Positions 8,928 to 20,860 of a stretch of DNA of 64,000 bases are shown here, in pieces; position 1 is the first letter of the stretch, and each line of letters opens with the position of its first letter. The notes below the pieces were generated by a model. It was not told the origin of the DNA. It did no database searches and saw only the letters and a program-made list of their open reading frames with translations. Position numbers and translations under genes: made by a program. This DNA is from Plantago major (Eukaryota > Streptophyta > Magnoliopsida > Lamiales > Plantaginaceae), in the NCBI GenBank assembly GCA_026545765.1, contig CM048842.1, positions 22,966,667 to 23,030,666 on the forward strand, given 5' to 3'.

Positions 8928-11900
8928 TCAATTTGCAAATTCCCTATCCCCAAACCTTTTGATATCATCTGAGTAGTCATAGAGCAATGTCCTGACTATC
9001 ATCTCAGTGTTTCTGGCAAATCCACATACTTCTTTGTAGGTTTTGGTGGAATTCTTCTTGGCAAATTATTTGACCCAAAGATACTTTCCCCATTTCCAGG
9101 CATGCTCAATTTTGATATCTGATAGTTTGAAGTATTCATATATGATCCTCAGATATCTGATGTCACCCTTGTATTGATCTTCAGTCATGTAGAAAGACTC
9201 ATAGGGTTCCACATCAAGTCTTGCTCTTGTGCCTGTTCCAGTGATGTTGGGAATTTTGTGCACATCATCTGGCTTTCCATAAGGACAATCATCAGAGAGG
9301 TCCTTCTTCATGGCTTCTATTCTCTTGATTACTTCAAAATCCAACCAGGCTTTGATGTGGTTGGTGTTAATCAAGACTGGCTTGTCTTTTCTCCATGCCA
9401 TGAGTTGTTTATGGATTGGTTTTGGAAAATTTTCATTTACCAGTAAGTGCTTGAGTTCCAGAATCCAGTAGCCATTCTTCTGATTAATGCACCTGTAGAC
9501 AGAGGAGTCATTGTTGGTCTTCACATACTCAATCTTGGCTTCTTCAGGCCTGAGTGGTAGTTGAAGTTTTCTTTGTTCAACTCTCAGCCTGTTCCTCCTT
9601 TGTCTTGAATTCTCCCTTGGGGGATTGCTTGAAGAACTACCCTGGATTGACTTGGTATTTCCAGAGGGTGTTTTAGCTGCTAAAGGCTTTGCAGCTATGG
9701 GCTCAGATAGGCTATCAACCCTTTTTCTTTTTCTGTGAAGGGGAGCTTCATCTTCATCAGTCTCTTTATCATCATCATCAAGATCAATTCTTGTGAAAAT
9801 TTTGCAGCCTTCTTCATTGTCCTGGAATTTGATTTATCCTCCTCCTCCTCCTCCTCCTCCTCCTCCTCCTCCTCCTTCTTCTTCTTCTTCTTCTTCTTCA
9901 GAAGACTCTTCAATCCCTCTTACTTGTCTTCTCCTTGGAGCCTTGGTACTCCTTGGAGGTTTCTGTGCCCTGGCCCTTGTTGTCATTCCTTTTCGTGAAG
10001 TTCTTTGAGTGGTGGCCACTATTTGTAGAGCAGTCTGACTGGAGGAGGGCTCATTTATTTTTAGTGGTGGAAGTGATGGCTGTTCAGATTTCTTCTTGTT
10101 TCCTCTTCCTTTCTAAGCGCCGGATCCTTTCTCTTGTCCTTGATATCCTTCCCCCTTAGTCATTGTTGACTGACTCAGTGTCACAAAGGATTCTAAGAGT
10201 GACTCAAAATTCCTTTGCAGATAGTTGTAGGCAGCGACCAACTTTTGCAATTCAGCCTTGAGCTCCTGATTTTGTTTGATAAGTCCTGTTTCCTTATCAG
10301 TGAGCTCTGCCAGTGGGCCTTGAGTAGCATCTGCTTTTCCAGCAGCATAGCTAGCCTCATTGAGGGCTTTTTCAGCAAGATTATTTTCATCATCCCTTAC
10401 CATGCCTAGGTCTCTTTGAGCAATGACCAAGCTTGTTGTTCGCTGAGTTATTAACTCAGTGAACTTCTTCATTTCAGCAGGGACTGATGCAATTACTTCT
10501 TCATTTTGATGAGACAACTCCTTTCTTAGAGTTGCCAGAACCTGATATCTGGCCATGTTATCATGGGAGTTGAGATTTGGTTTCTTACTAAAGCTTTGAG
10601 GAGCTATCAGTTTTCTCTTTAAGTGAGAAACTCCCAAGTGAACATTTGCATGTTCTGCCAGGGTCCTGTCTTCTTTATCATCTGAGTCTTCATCCCAGTG
10701 ATCTTCATCTTCTTGGGCATTTTAATCAATATTTTCTAACCCAGCAACGATCTCAGAGATGGGCTTCTTTCCTTTCAGTGAGGAGGATGATACTTCTTTT
10801 GGTGATGCAGCCTTAGCATCATGCTTGTCTTCAGATACTTGCTTAGTATCTAATTCTTCAATAATTTCCTGAACAGCAAGCTGGAGTTCTTCATCTCAGC
10901 ATAAGCTTCCATTTCCTTGATGGTTTGATCTTCAATCGTTTGGAGTTTTACTTTGGATTCAGCTATCTTCTCTTCGAGTTGAAGATTTAGCTGTTGTTCT
11001 TCCTCCAACAACTGTTTGAGTTGAGCAACTCTGGCTTGTGCATCCAATATTTTCTGAGTGTTGCCCTCAGAGTGCTCAACTACTTGTTCAGTAGAGTCTT
11101 TTTGTTGGGGAGATGGATGTGTAGACTTCTGAGGAGATGGAGGAGGGGAATTTTGTGAAGTCCTCTCAGTGTGCTTTTCAGCAACTGAGGCATTGTTTCC
11201 TTGTGCAATCCCTCCTGTCCCTGGTGTAGGGGCATCATCATCATCCTTTTTGTGATTATCATCCTTGTGATGGTCAGAAGGAGGTTCTTCAAAATTATTC
11301 TCATCTGTTTCCTCCTCATCTTTAGAAACCAGATTGATCACTTCAGGAAATGTGACCAATTGCCCATTTACTTCCTCTTGTTCAGAGGGTATGTACTGTA
11401 GGGACTTGGGCAAGATTGGCTTGAATGCCATCTCCATTCTGGTCTAACCATCTGCCTTTTCAAAGGTTTCAATAAACTTGTGTGCTACTTCCTTTATGAA
11501 GTTCTTATTCATCAATGTAGCAAATGCGTATTGCTCAGTTGCAAACATTGCATGCACATAATTCTCCAAGTCAAATGCTCTTGCTCTTCTAGTAGGGTGA
11601 TCAGTGACCCTTGTGATCTCAAACAGATCAGAGCATCTGAGTCTCTGCCATTTCTTGAAACACTTTAGATGCTTTGGCAGAGTATGAGCCTTGAAGAATG
11701 GAAGTAGGTCCTTGTTCAAATCTTCAGGGACCACTAAGGCACTAGCTTGAGCCTGTGCAACAGCAACAGGCTCAGAAGGTTGGACTACTGAGGTTCCAGG
11801 TGCCTCAGATATCTTGGTGTGAGGAGGAGACTTGGAAGTCTGATCCTCAGCATCCTCTCTTTCTTTTTGACCCTCCACAGTAAGAGGCTTAGATACTTGT

Positions 11901-13147
11901 CTCTCAGAAACTTGTACAGTTTCTGGTATTCTCTCTGGTGATGAAGGTTTGGTGGCCTCATCAATTTCCATTGGTTGAGGGGATTGAGTGGGAAATTCCC
12001 CAGCAACTTCTACTTCTATTTGAGCTTTCTCAATAGAAGGCTCAGATACTTGTTCCTCAGAGACTTTGTGAGTCTCTGGTTGATTCTTTGATGAGTCAGG
12101 CTTCTCAGCCTCATCATTTTTCTTCTCTGTTGGAGCCTATAGCACAGGCTCAGATTCCTTAAGAGATGAGGCTGTGGTGGCCTCCTTCTCAGTCTCTGAG
12201 GCAAGCTTTCCAGCTTCCTCTTGTTCTTGTGTTTCTAATTCAGCTTGAGCTTTGTCAGGCTGACTGGTCTCTGGAACTTGTGAAGTTTCCATGCGTTGGT
12301 CTTGTTGTTCTTTGACCACTTCTTTGTTGAGAGTTTGAGGTACTTCGGACCTTTCCTGAGTATGCAACTCAGTTGCCTCCCCTGGTTGATCATTCTGAGC
12401 AGATGCCTCAGTTTGATCCCTCCCATTGAGTTGGGGAACCTGCTCATTTACAGGATTTTCTTCAGCAAGGAAAGATGCTGGTATCTCATGCTGTAACTCA
12501 AGTATCATCTTAACAACATCCACTATTGGTGGTTGTGGTTGGTGTGGTGATTCTGATCTAGATGAAGAAGGTGATGCTGTATGGGGCCTATCCAGATCTG
12601 CTTGAGACAGACTTTTAAGTGTTGAGGCAATTGCAGTATCCTCCAACACTAAGTTGCCACTCTTCAGAGCATCTTCAATGCTTAAGTGTTACTTGCTCTG
12701 ATGGTGTGTTTTGTCCAGTGACCTTGGCACAGTTGCTTCTTCAGCAACCTTTGAACTAGTTGCCTTCTCAGCAACCTCTGCACTCATTACTCTTGCAGCA
12801 ACCTTGGGGATTATGGCTTCTCCCTCATCTTCAGATTCCTCATCGAAATCTGGGATTGAATTTAATCTTAAACTCATCTTCAGAGAGAGTTTGAAGTTTC
12901 TCACTGCTTTTATCAGCAGTGATAAGTTCATCAACAAGGCACTCTGCAACATGGATGAGTTCATCAGCTGTGGTCTTAGCAGCATTGATGAGTTCATCTT
13001 CATTGATGAGTTCATCAGCAGTGGCGGCAGATATCTGAGAGTTGATATCAACAATGGGTATGCCTTCTGATTTTCCAGCAGACTTCTTTCGTGAAGTTCT
13101 GGGATTTTTGGTCGCAACGGAACCCTCAGATACCTGATCAGTCTTTC
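8928..13147 (-). pseudogene. env-like gene of A, 3' two thirds
   Basis: Continues the gene that starts at 30046 and is split by element D. On the minus strand it holds: (a) a Ser/Glu/Pro-rich stretch of 35-50-residue repeated modules (about 11750-12650) that end in SEP and begin with Ala-Gln or Ala-Glu; (b) a short conserved block with HTLPKHLKCFKKWQ and RARAFDLENYVHAMF; (c) acidic spacers and coiled coils (EEEQQLNLQLEEKIAE); (d) a Glu/Gly homopolymer; (e) a C-terminal domain of about 200 residues with GYWILELKHLLVNENFP, AWLDFEVIKR and HAWKWGKYLW. I see no signal peptide or membrane segment. Unlike C, the repeated modules are joined without introns. The gene sits where SIRE elements carry their envelope-like gene; the function is unknown. 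Broken at several places. Confidence 0.75.
9838..9899 (-). repeat. (CCT)n/(CTT)n simple repeat in the env-like gene
   Basis: About 13 CCT units followed by about 8 CTT units. On the gene strand this codes for Glu followed by Gly runs after the words GIEESSEE. The same spot in C has only five Glu codons, so A shows a local triplet expansion. Confidence 0.9.
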
Positions 13148-14585
13148 TGTTGGTCCAGATAACGGCAAAGTAAAAGACTCGGGGGGGGGGGGGGGAATAG
13201 ACTTTTAAAACTTTTTTCGATAAACACAGTTTCTCAGAAACCTGGGGGGGGGGGGGGGTTTCTGATACTTAAATTCAGAACGCGGAAGACTTTAAGATAG
13301 GTAAGTGCAGAAACAATAAGTATGTGTGTGTGTGCTTTGCTGAAATGTAAATACAAAAAGGTAAATGACACAGCAAGTATAGTGGTATCTGGAGGTGGCG
13401 TAATCCTCCAACTAATCCACTTCGGTCTTTCTGAGACCTAGAATTCACTAGAACAAATAATTGAGTTCACCTTACAATAATCCTATTCTAAGATTCCTAA
13501 TCAAATGGTTCCCAACCAAATGTTCCCCCTGAGTTATTCCCTAGCTCCTAGAGCTAAGTACTTCCTCTACTCAGATAACCTTGGAGTTGTTCCCTGATTT
13601 CCCAAATCAAGTACTTCCTCTACTCCACGCCTTGATGGATGTTGGTTATAAGGTTTTGTCAGAAAGGCTTCTCGTATAACTTTTCAGTTATGTTTACAGA
13701 GAGCCAAACAGAACGAGACTACTTAATACACTTGTTCAGTGGATGGCGATCGCTCTTCTTGACCCAAGTAATTGGTGTCCGTTCTGGAGAATGAGCTTCA
13801 GAAAGGGTATCTGATAGTTCAACTCTTTCACGAATAACAATCTCTTGTTAAGGTTTAGGACAACTTAGAACTTCTAGTGATTCTTCAAGCAACAGAAAGC
13901 TTTCAGAAAGGATAGTAGAGTGCTTGAGAGAATACTTTGCTTGATGGTAAGTTTACAAGATAGAGCGTTCTAAGGTATGTTCTTCAAGCATCTAAGTGTG
14001 TGATATATATAGATAAATTTGAGAGGCTTTTGAATTGTATCCGTTGTGCTCTCTATCAAATTATATCCGTTTATATCTTGAACTATATACTCAGAAGTCA
14101 CTATCTCTTGTTTCAGAGAGGACTTGCTTTTTCTGAGATTTCGCCGATGCATTTAATGCATAGTACTGTTCATTGTCCTTTAGTCTCAACGGATACATGA
14201 GCCTTTCTGATGGCTTGCATGCTCCATACGCGTGATGTCATATGTCCAGAATCATATTTCGAAAGTAAGTTAATATACTTAAGAAAGGATTAAGGACATA
14301 GTCTTTCTGAGTTAGACTAAACCTTTGTGTCTTCATAAACCTTGTGCAATCTTCAGTCTTCTAATCTTCAGAAAAGCTCCATTGCTAGGATTGATCTTCA
14401 TGGTCTTCTTGAAATAAAAATTACACTCAGAGACCTATAATCCTATTACAAGATTTACTAGACTAATCATACTCAGTGATCTCCTCTTTTACAATGTTCA
14501 AGTGAACCAAGAGTACTTAATCACCTTTCTGGCTAAGATAAGAACATGTGATGAGTGATCAAAATACTAACAGATATTCCTAACA
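13148..14585 (-). repeat. 3' LTR of element D
   Basis: TGTTAG...CCAACA ends on the minus strand, 1438 bp. It has two separate G runs (about 13181-13194 and 13243-13257) where A has one, the ATTACGCCA stem-loop at 13391-13409, a two-unit hairpin array at about 13535-13630, and a TATA-like GATATATATAG near 14001-14011. Confidence 0.9.
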
Positions 14586-14600
14586 AATTTCCCCCTTTTT
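14586..14600 (-). other. Polypurine tract of element D
   Basis: AAAAAGGGGGAAATT on the minus strand, touching the LTR, identical to that of A. The following 300 bp (14601-14900) is 3' untranslated sequence related to that of A, with no gene. Confidence 0.85.
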
Positions 14601-17600
14601 GATCAGTCATCCATGACTATCTTTTAAGTCCTATTACAAAATTGTAATCCTGGAAGAGAAAACAATCCACCACTTAATCATTTCAAATGATATTCAATTT
14701 TAGTTGAATTAAGTGCAGAAAGTAAACATCAACCAAATCACAAGAAGTGAACTCTGCTGATAAGTTGTCATCTATTAAAAAGTATCGGAGAGTATGATCT
14801 TCAGATAGGTACAGTTTACAGAAAGAGATGCAACTTTTACATATAGAGAATTTTAGAAACAATCAGCAAGATTACAAAAAGTAACAAAACATACTAAGTA
14901 AATTAGAACAAAGGAGAGTCCAAGCTCCAAGAGAGTATTCTAATGTTACTAGTCTTGAAGTCTTCAGAAATGCAACTTGGGTTCAAATACCTCAAGTTCT
15001 TCAGCACCCTTTCTGGATCAGTTGACATGATCATCCACTTTTCTGCATTCTTGGACATAGTCATAAAGAATCCTTCTGACAGAGAGCTTTGTCTTTCTGG
15101 ATAAGTCACATATTTCATGGTAACTCTTGCCAAGCTTGTGATTCTTCCGCAGAAAATGTTTGACCCAGAAGTACTTTCCCTGCACCGTGCATGGTCCACT
15201 TGCAGCTGAGACAGGTTGAAATACTTGTATATTTCTTCCAGATAGTGTATATCATCTAGGTATTCATCCAATGTCATATAGAATGACTAATAGGTCGAAA
15301 CACCTAGTTTGTTCTTCCTGCTGTAGCTACCATCCATTTTTCTTACCTTGTGTACATCATCAGGTTTTGGGTAAGGACAGGCAAAAGAAAGGTCCATCTT
15401 TCTGGCTTCATTCCTCTTTTCTACTTCAAAGTTTATCCAGGCATGAAGGTGCTCAGGTTTTAGCAATTCTGGCTTGCCTTCTCTCCATTTCAGGATCTGG
15501 TTGAGGATGGGAGTTGGAAACTTATCATTGACAAGTAGATGTTGTAGTTCCAGAATCCAATACCCTCTCTTGTTCAGAATGCACCTATATGAAGATTCTT
15601 CATTACTGGTCTTCATATACTTAATGTGGGCATCAATTGGCCTTTCTTGATGTGTTTCAATGTTTACTCTGCCAAACTGGAAATCCCTTCTTGCTTTTCT
15701 GTTAGGTGGCCTTCTGTCAGGAGATCCTCTAACCCTTTCTTCCTGCCTTGAATGTCTTTGGTGGATGTTCCTTGTATAGACTTGGTATTTCCAGAAGGAG
15801 TTCTGGCTTCTAAGGGCTTTGCTGCCAGAGGAGGTTGTGAAGTAGTTGCTTGTCTCCTTTTCTTGTGAAGTGGATGTTCATCAGAATCATCCTCATCATC
15901 ATTGAAGTCCAAAATTGGAGACTTGCAGCTTTCTTGACCTCTTACTTCTCCTTCTTCCTTTTCTTCTTCTTCAGAAGTCTTTTTCTCTTCTGAGATTCTA
16001 AGGGACTTGGCTCCCCTAGTTATCATACTTCTCAGCCTTCTGGCTGGTTGATCTGGAACAACTTCTTCAGCAAGGTTGTCTCCAGCGGTGTCCTTAATGA
16101 TAAGTTGACTTGAGGAGGGAGGATTTGATTGTTTTCTTTTTCTTCCTCTGCCTTTCTGAGGCATCTCTTCTTCCCCCTTAGTCATGAATGACTGACTCAT
16201 GATAGCATAAGCTTCAGAGAGAGTTTCAAAGTTTTTCTGGAGATTGTTGTGCACCCTGACCAATTCTTGAAGTTCCTTCTTCAGCTCGTTGTTCTGTCTA
16301 ACCAGTTCCTGCTCCTTTGTGTTGAGCTCTTCAAGCGGCCTTAGGATGGCGTTGGCTTGCAGGACAGCATGGCTGGCTTCATTCAATGCTGCATTAGCAT
16401 TGTTACAATCCTCATCCCTGACCAACCCTAGGTCTTTCTGAGAGAGAGCTATGCTGGTTGCTCTGTTGAGTAAAGCAGCAGCCAATGGCTTCATCTCTTC
16501 TGGGACGGATTTTAGCACTTCTGTGTCTTGGGCAACTAGTGTCTTTCTGAGCTCTAAAAAGACACTGTTTCTTGCACGGTGCTCTTCACTTCTTGAACTA
16601 CTTGGTGCAGAGAATATATGAGGAGCAAGTAGGGCTCTTTTGTGCTGAGTGACAAGTCTCTCATCTTCTGCTTCAGTAATCAAGTTGTGGGTTTCAGCAT
16701 CACTATCATAATCCTTTTCTTGGATTGTTTGCAGATTGACAATCTTCTTCTGCTTTCCATCAAGTGTCTTTGTATACGAGAAGATGTAGAAGGTCTTTCT
16801 GATGCAGTTTCAGCATCATGCTCTTCATCATCATTGTCATCCATGGCATCTATCTCAGCAGCTGTGACAACAATGGCATTTTTCAAATTTCTTTGCTCAT
16901 CTAGGAGTGCCAATTCCTTGGCATTAGCTTCTTCGAGCTTCTTGATTTTGGCTTCCTTTTCATCAACAAGAGCTTGAGTCTCAATGTTGATTCTCTTCTC
17001 TTCTTCCAATACCTTTCTGAGTTGTTCAATTCTAAACTCAGCGACCGAAATTTCTTCTAAGGCATCATTGTGTTCAGCCTGTTGGGTATCTTGATGAGAC
17101 TTGGGAGGTGATGATGATGGAGTTTTCTGAGCATTTGAGGGAGTAGCCTTTTCTCCACTTCCTTTGCTAGATTTCTGAATCCCGCCTTGTCCAGGTTGGG
17201 GATCATCATTTTGATCATCATCATCATCATCATCATGATCCTTTTTCTTTGCTTCTTGGTTTGGATGCTCAGAAGGAGGTTCTTGATAATCATTTTCGTC
17301 CATCTCCTCGTCATCTTCTGAAACCAAGTTGATCACATTTGGGAATGTAATCATCCTCCCATTAACTTCTTCTTGTTCAGTTGGGTAGGTTGTGAGCTTG
17401 CTGGGCAAGGCAGGATGGGTAACCATCTGCTCTTGGTTTGAGCATCCGCAGACTTGAAATCTGCCAAAAGTCTTTGTGCTACTTCATGAATGAAGTCTTC
17501 ATGCATCAGAGTGGCAAATGTGTAGGACTCTGTTGGGAACAATGCATGGATATAATCTTCCAGATTGAAGGCGATTGCTCTCTTCTCTGGGACGTCGATT

Positions 17601-17985
17601 ACTCGCTAATTCGAAAGTTCACCTTTACGAGTTTTTACGCCATTGTCTGAAGCACTTGAGATGTTTCTTTAAGGTGTGCTTCTGGAAGGCCTTGAGTAAA
17701 TCAACTGGCACTAGACTTTGAGTCTGTGTAGAAACACTAGGCTCATTATCCTGTACTTCTGCTTGCTTAGGCACAGAGGCCTCAGATACCTTGTTGTGAG
17801 GAGAAGTCTGATCCTCATCAACCTTTCTTTCTGCTAGAACTTCCAAGTGAGGAAGCTCAAGATCTTTCTCGAAACCTTGGGGTTTCGAACCTTTCTGCAG
17901 AATCTTGCTTGTTCAAATAGCTTTTAGTTTCCTTTGGAGGAGATAACACAACTGTTTCTCCATCCAATTGTTCTTTTGACTGATC

Positions 17986-18062
17986 CTGTAAGAACAAACA
18001 TAAAAGATTTAGTAGTGCTTTTTCCTGAGCATTCTTGAAGAAGACTATTACTGATTACTTAC
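17986..18062 (-). other. Intron in env-like gene of D (site 3)
   Basis: 77 bp on the minus strand from GTAAGTAATC to GTTCTTACAG, between exons ending GCTGAGAAG and starting GATCAGTC. It is homologous to the C intron 40703-40786 (shared AATCAGTRATA near the donor). Phase 0. Confidence 0.75.
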
Positions 18063-18275
18063 CTTCTCAGCAGAAGGCTCAGTAAATACTTCCTCAGAAA
18101 GCTTTTCAGCCTCTGGAATCTCTAGGTTTTGGGGTGTTGGTTCCACCACCACTACTTCCTCAGTTGGAGCCTGTGGGACAGGCTCTTCTTGATGTTCTGA
18201 GGTTGGAGGAACCTCTTCTTGATTCAAGGGGGGTGGACAGGTTTTCTCCCCCCTGAAAGCGTGTCTCCAAGTTGG

Positions 18276-18354
18276 CTTGTAACAAATACAACTTATGAGT
18301 AACAAGTTAACATGCATTTATGTTGACATGTTAGATACAAACTATCTTTGTTAC
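18276..18354 (-). other. Intron in env-like gene of D (site 1)
   Basis: 79 bp from GTAACAAAGATAG to ATTTGTTACAAG on the minus strand. It is homologous to the C intron 41074-41155 through the shared CTTGTTAC and TTTGTTACA words. Phase 0. Confidence 0.7.
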
Positions 18355-19943
18355 CTGAATAGAGTCAGGCTGATCATTAATCTCTTGGACTTGTGGTGAT
18401 TCCACAGTCTCTCTGTGCTCATTGTTGTTCTCCTTTGCAGTAGCATTCTGAGTTTCCATCTCAGTTTGATCCCTTTCTGAGAGTTGAGCTTTCTCAGAAG
18501 GTTGAGGAACCTGTTCAAGAACAGGGTTTTCTTCAGCAATATTAAGTGCTGGCATAGTGAATGTGGAAGCAATGTCAGGATCTTCCAGCATTCTATCTTC
18601 CTCACCCAGGCCTTCTTCTTCCTGCAAGCGAGGGGCTCTTGTCTTTTTGAAGAGCTGAGCTTGATGCTCCTCCATGGGTCTCATACTTGAATCTTTTGAG
18701 TACTTTTGCAAGTACTTCATCATCCTCAGAATCACTATTCTGTGTTGGTGCAGACCCATCTATGATATTTCTCTCATCTCTGGAGAGTTCTGGAGCATTC
18801 TGGTTCAGGACTCTTGGGGGCATTCTGGAGTTGCCTTTCTGAGTGTCCAACATCTTCTGAGACCTTGTCTCTAGAAGGTTGCGCCTCTTGTATGCTTAGG
18901 GGCTTGGAGGCTCTTTTGCTATGAGTCATCTTTCTCTTGCCAACTGGAGGTTTAGCTTGAGCTTGCTCAGTGACCTCCTCACCTTGCTGTGCAGTTTCTT
19001 CTTCTTCTTCGCTTTCGAAAGCGTTCTCGTGACAAGTTTCTCCTTTTCTTCAAAAGCGTGCTGAAAAGGAGTTGGTGATCGATTTCTCTCTCGAGAGTGA
19101 TTCCCATTGTTTCTGAATGTAATGATTCGAGACCAAAGTGCATATTGGCCTTTGGCTCAGCAAGGCCATTGATGATTTGGGCTCAAATTCCTCAATATGT
19201 CCAAGGAATTTGTTGAAGGCGTACTTCCCCCAATTGAAGTGGGTTTCCTGCCCTTCATGCTTCTTGTTCAGAAGATGCATCATCATCCGTCTCTCCATGC
19301 TTATCTGGTCTACTCCACCTTTGTTGCCATCAAAGCAACGGACCAGAATAAGAGCTAAAGTACTCTAGTGTTTCTGGAGATGACTAGTTCTGATGGCCTT
19401 CAGAACAAAGTCTCCTGGGCAACCTTTTGCATTTTCTAACTGGATTGCTTCAAATAGCTCTTTGACGCCTTGATCATGGAAGCGTCCTTGATGTTGATGT
19501 CTTCAAATGTTCCTCGATTTTTCAATCGGGAAATCTTGCAGAAAGTCTTGCAGTCTAGAACAATTTGTTGTCCTTGGACTTCAGTCTGCATGTATTTTTC
19601 TTCTTCATCATCACAACTTTTGTGAAGATTTTGGAGTTGTTATAGAACTCCAGTACATCCAGTGTGGATAGTCCACTGGGTGCAACAGATAGAAGCTTGT
19701 AGATATGGGAATCAGCATCCCCAATATCAGTTTCCTTTCTGGTCTTCAAGGTATAACTGCTGGTACATACCTCTTTACTAGAAAAGCTCCCCAATTCATT
19801 TTGTTGTTAGGGTTCCAGTCCGATGGGGTAAACTTTCCCAAAAGGCGTTTATTCAACACCTTAAGTTCCTTTCCTCCTTGCTTTTCAGCAGGAGCAGATG
19901 ATACGGCCCCAGGGTTCTTGGTGGTCATCTTCTTGGGTGCCAT

Positions 19944-20860
19944 CTCTTATATAGAGTTTTGAATGAGTGTTTTTCAGATGAATTTTGCGCAATTAATCGA
20001 GATTATTCTGTCTTTTCAGAAGACTAAGCACAAGAAGTTGAGTTTTGCAGAGGGGTTTTGCAGAAATCTTGAGAGATTTTGCTGTTTTGATGCAAGTTTG
20101 TAATTTCGGAATTGGTAAAAGTGTTTGTCTTTTGCCCAAATCCTATATATATATATATAGCAGACAAATGTACATAGATACAACATACATACAACTGAAT
20201 ATGAATTCGTGTCTTTGTATCTGCATAGGCGTGGTACGTCCTTTGTACTTCATTAAATGCGTAGTGGGCCATGTCTGCATTTATCAACAGACATTACTTG
20301 CTTTGTTTTAATCTCAATCGTTGAGATCAAACGTTTATTCATCAAGGGCTTATATTGAATATCTTGTAATGATATCAATCAACAAATGGTAATGTGCCGA
20401 CTTGATGGATTTTTAATATGCTACATTCATTGTGTCACTTAGTAAAGAGTAGGAACACTTAATCGTTTGAGCTTGTCATTCTGAGTGTCAAGTCCTTATC
20501 TATATATTGTTTATCATCAAAATGGTAAAAATACAAGACATTGCATATATTTGACTTTCAGAACTTATACCTTTTGGGCTTTGTGTGTCCATTTCTCTTT
20601 ATGACTAAGTAGCTTTCTGAATTCAAGTGTCAGAAGCTTCAGTTGTTTGAATGCATTTGACCCACTCTCAGTAAGTAAGTTCTAGTTTTATTTACTTATT
20701 AAGTTTGTACCAACCTTTGCCTTTCTGAATACCCGTTCCAGAAGTGTTTTGACTTTCTGAGTGTTGCTACTCAGAAACCTTTGCATCACTTCTTATCAAC
20801 TTGGCTTTCTGAGAACCTGTTCTCAGAGGCCTACTTCTTTTCTACCTCACTTACTCAGAC
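19944..20860 (-). other. pol-env spacer of D with hairpins and TATA run
   Basis: About 900 bp without a gene. Sense order: hairpins at roughly 20720-20840 (for example TTTCTGAGT paired with ACTCAGAAA), an AT-rich stretch, then a TATATATATATATATA run at 20144-20159, about 200 bp before the env-like start at 19943. Confidence 0.65.
20144..20159 (-). promoter_or_regulatory. TATA run upstream of env-like gene, D
   Basis: Sixteen alternating T/A bases followed in sense direction by GGATTTGGGCAAAAG. The same TATA-GGATTTTGGCAAAAG pair occurs at the same distance in A and C and, less well, in P. Possible internal promoter; not proven. Confidence 0.45.

Larger units (their letters stand above)
14900..19943 (-). 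pseudogene. env-like gene of D
   Basis: Starts at 19943 with MAPKKMTTKN, matching MAPKRTST in A. Recognisable parts in order: the N-terminal domain (SDWNPNNKMNWGAFLVKRY, then STLDVLEFYNNS), an NLS-like basic stretch, repeated Ser/Glu/Pro modules (17620-18900), a conserved HTLKKHLKCFRQW block, coiled coils with a run of Asp codons near 17213-17237, and the C-terminal domain with GYWILELQHLLVNDKFPTP. Two short introns remain (17986-18062 and 18276-18354), while three other intron sites known from C are joined. It diverges strongly from A and C in the middle. No membrane segment is visible. Broken at several places. Confidence 0.7.

Noticed and set aside
9735-10019. Poly-Ser and poly-Pro frames on the plus strand and a poly-Gly frame on the minus strand
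   Set aside because: They are produced by the CCT/CTT simple repeat read in several frames.
12689-13168. Frame starting with MPLSGPT that runs from D's LTR into A's env-like gene
   Set aside because: The first residues come from the LTR end of the nested element; an accidental chimera. The same happens at 34829-35413 at the edge of element C.
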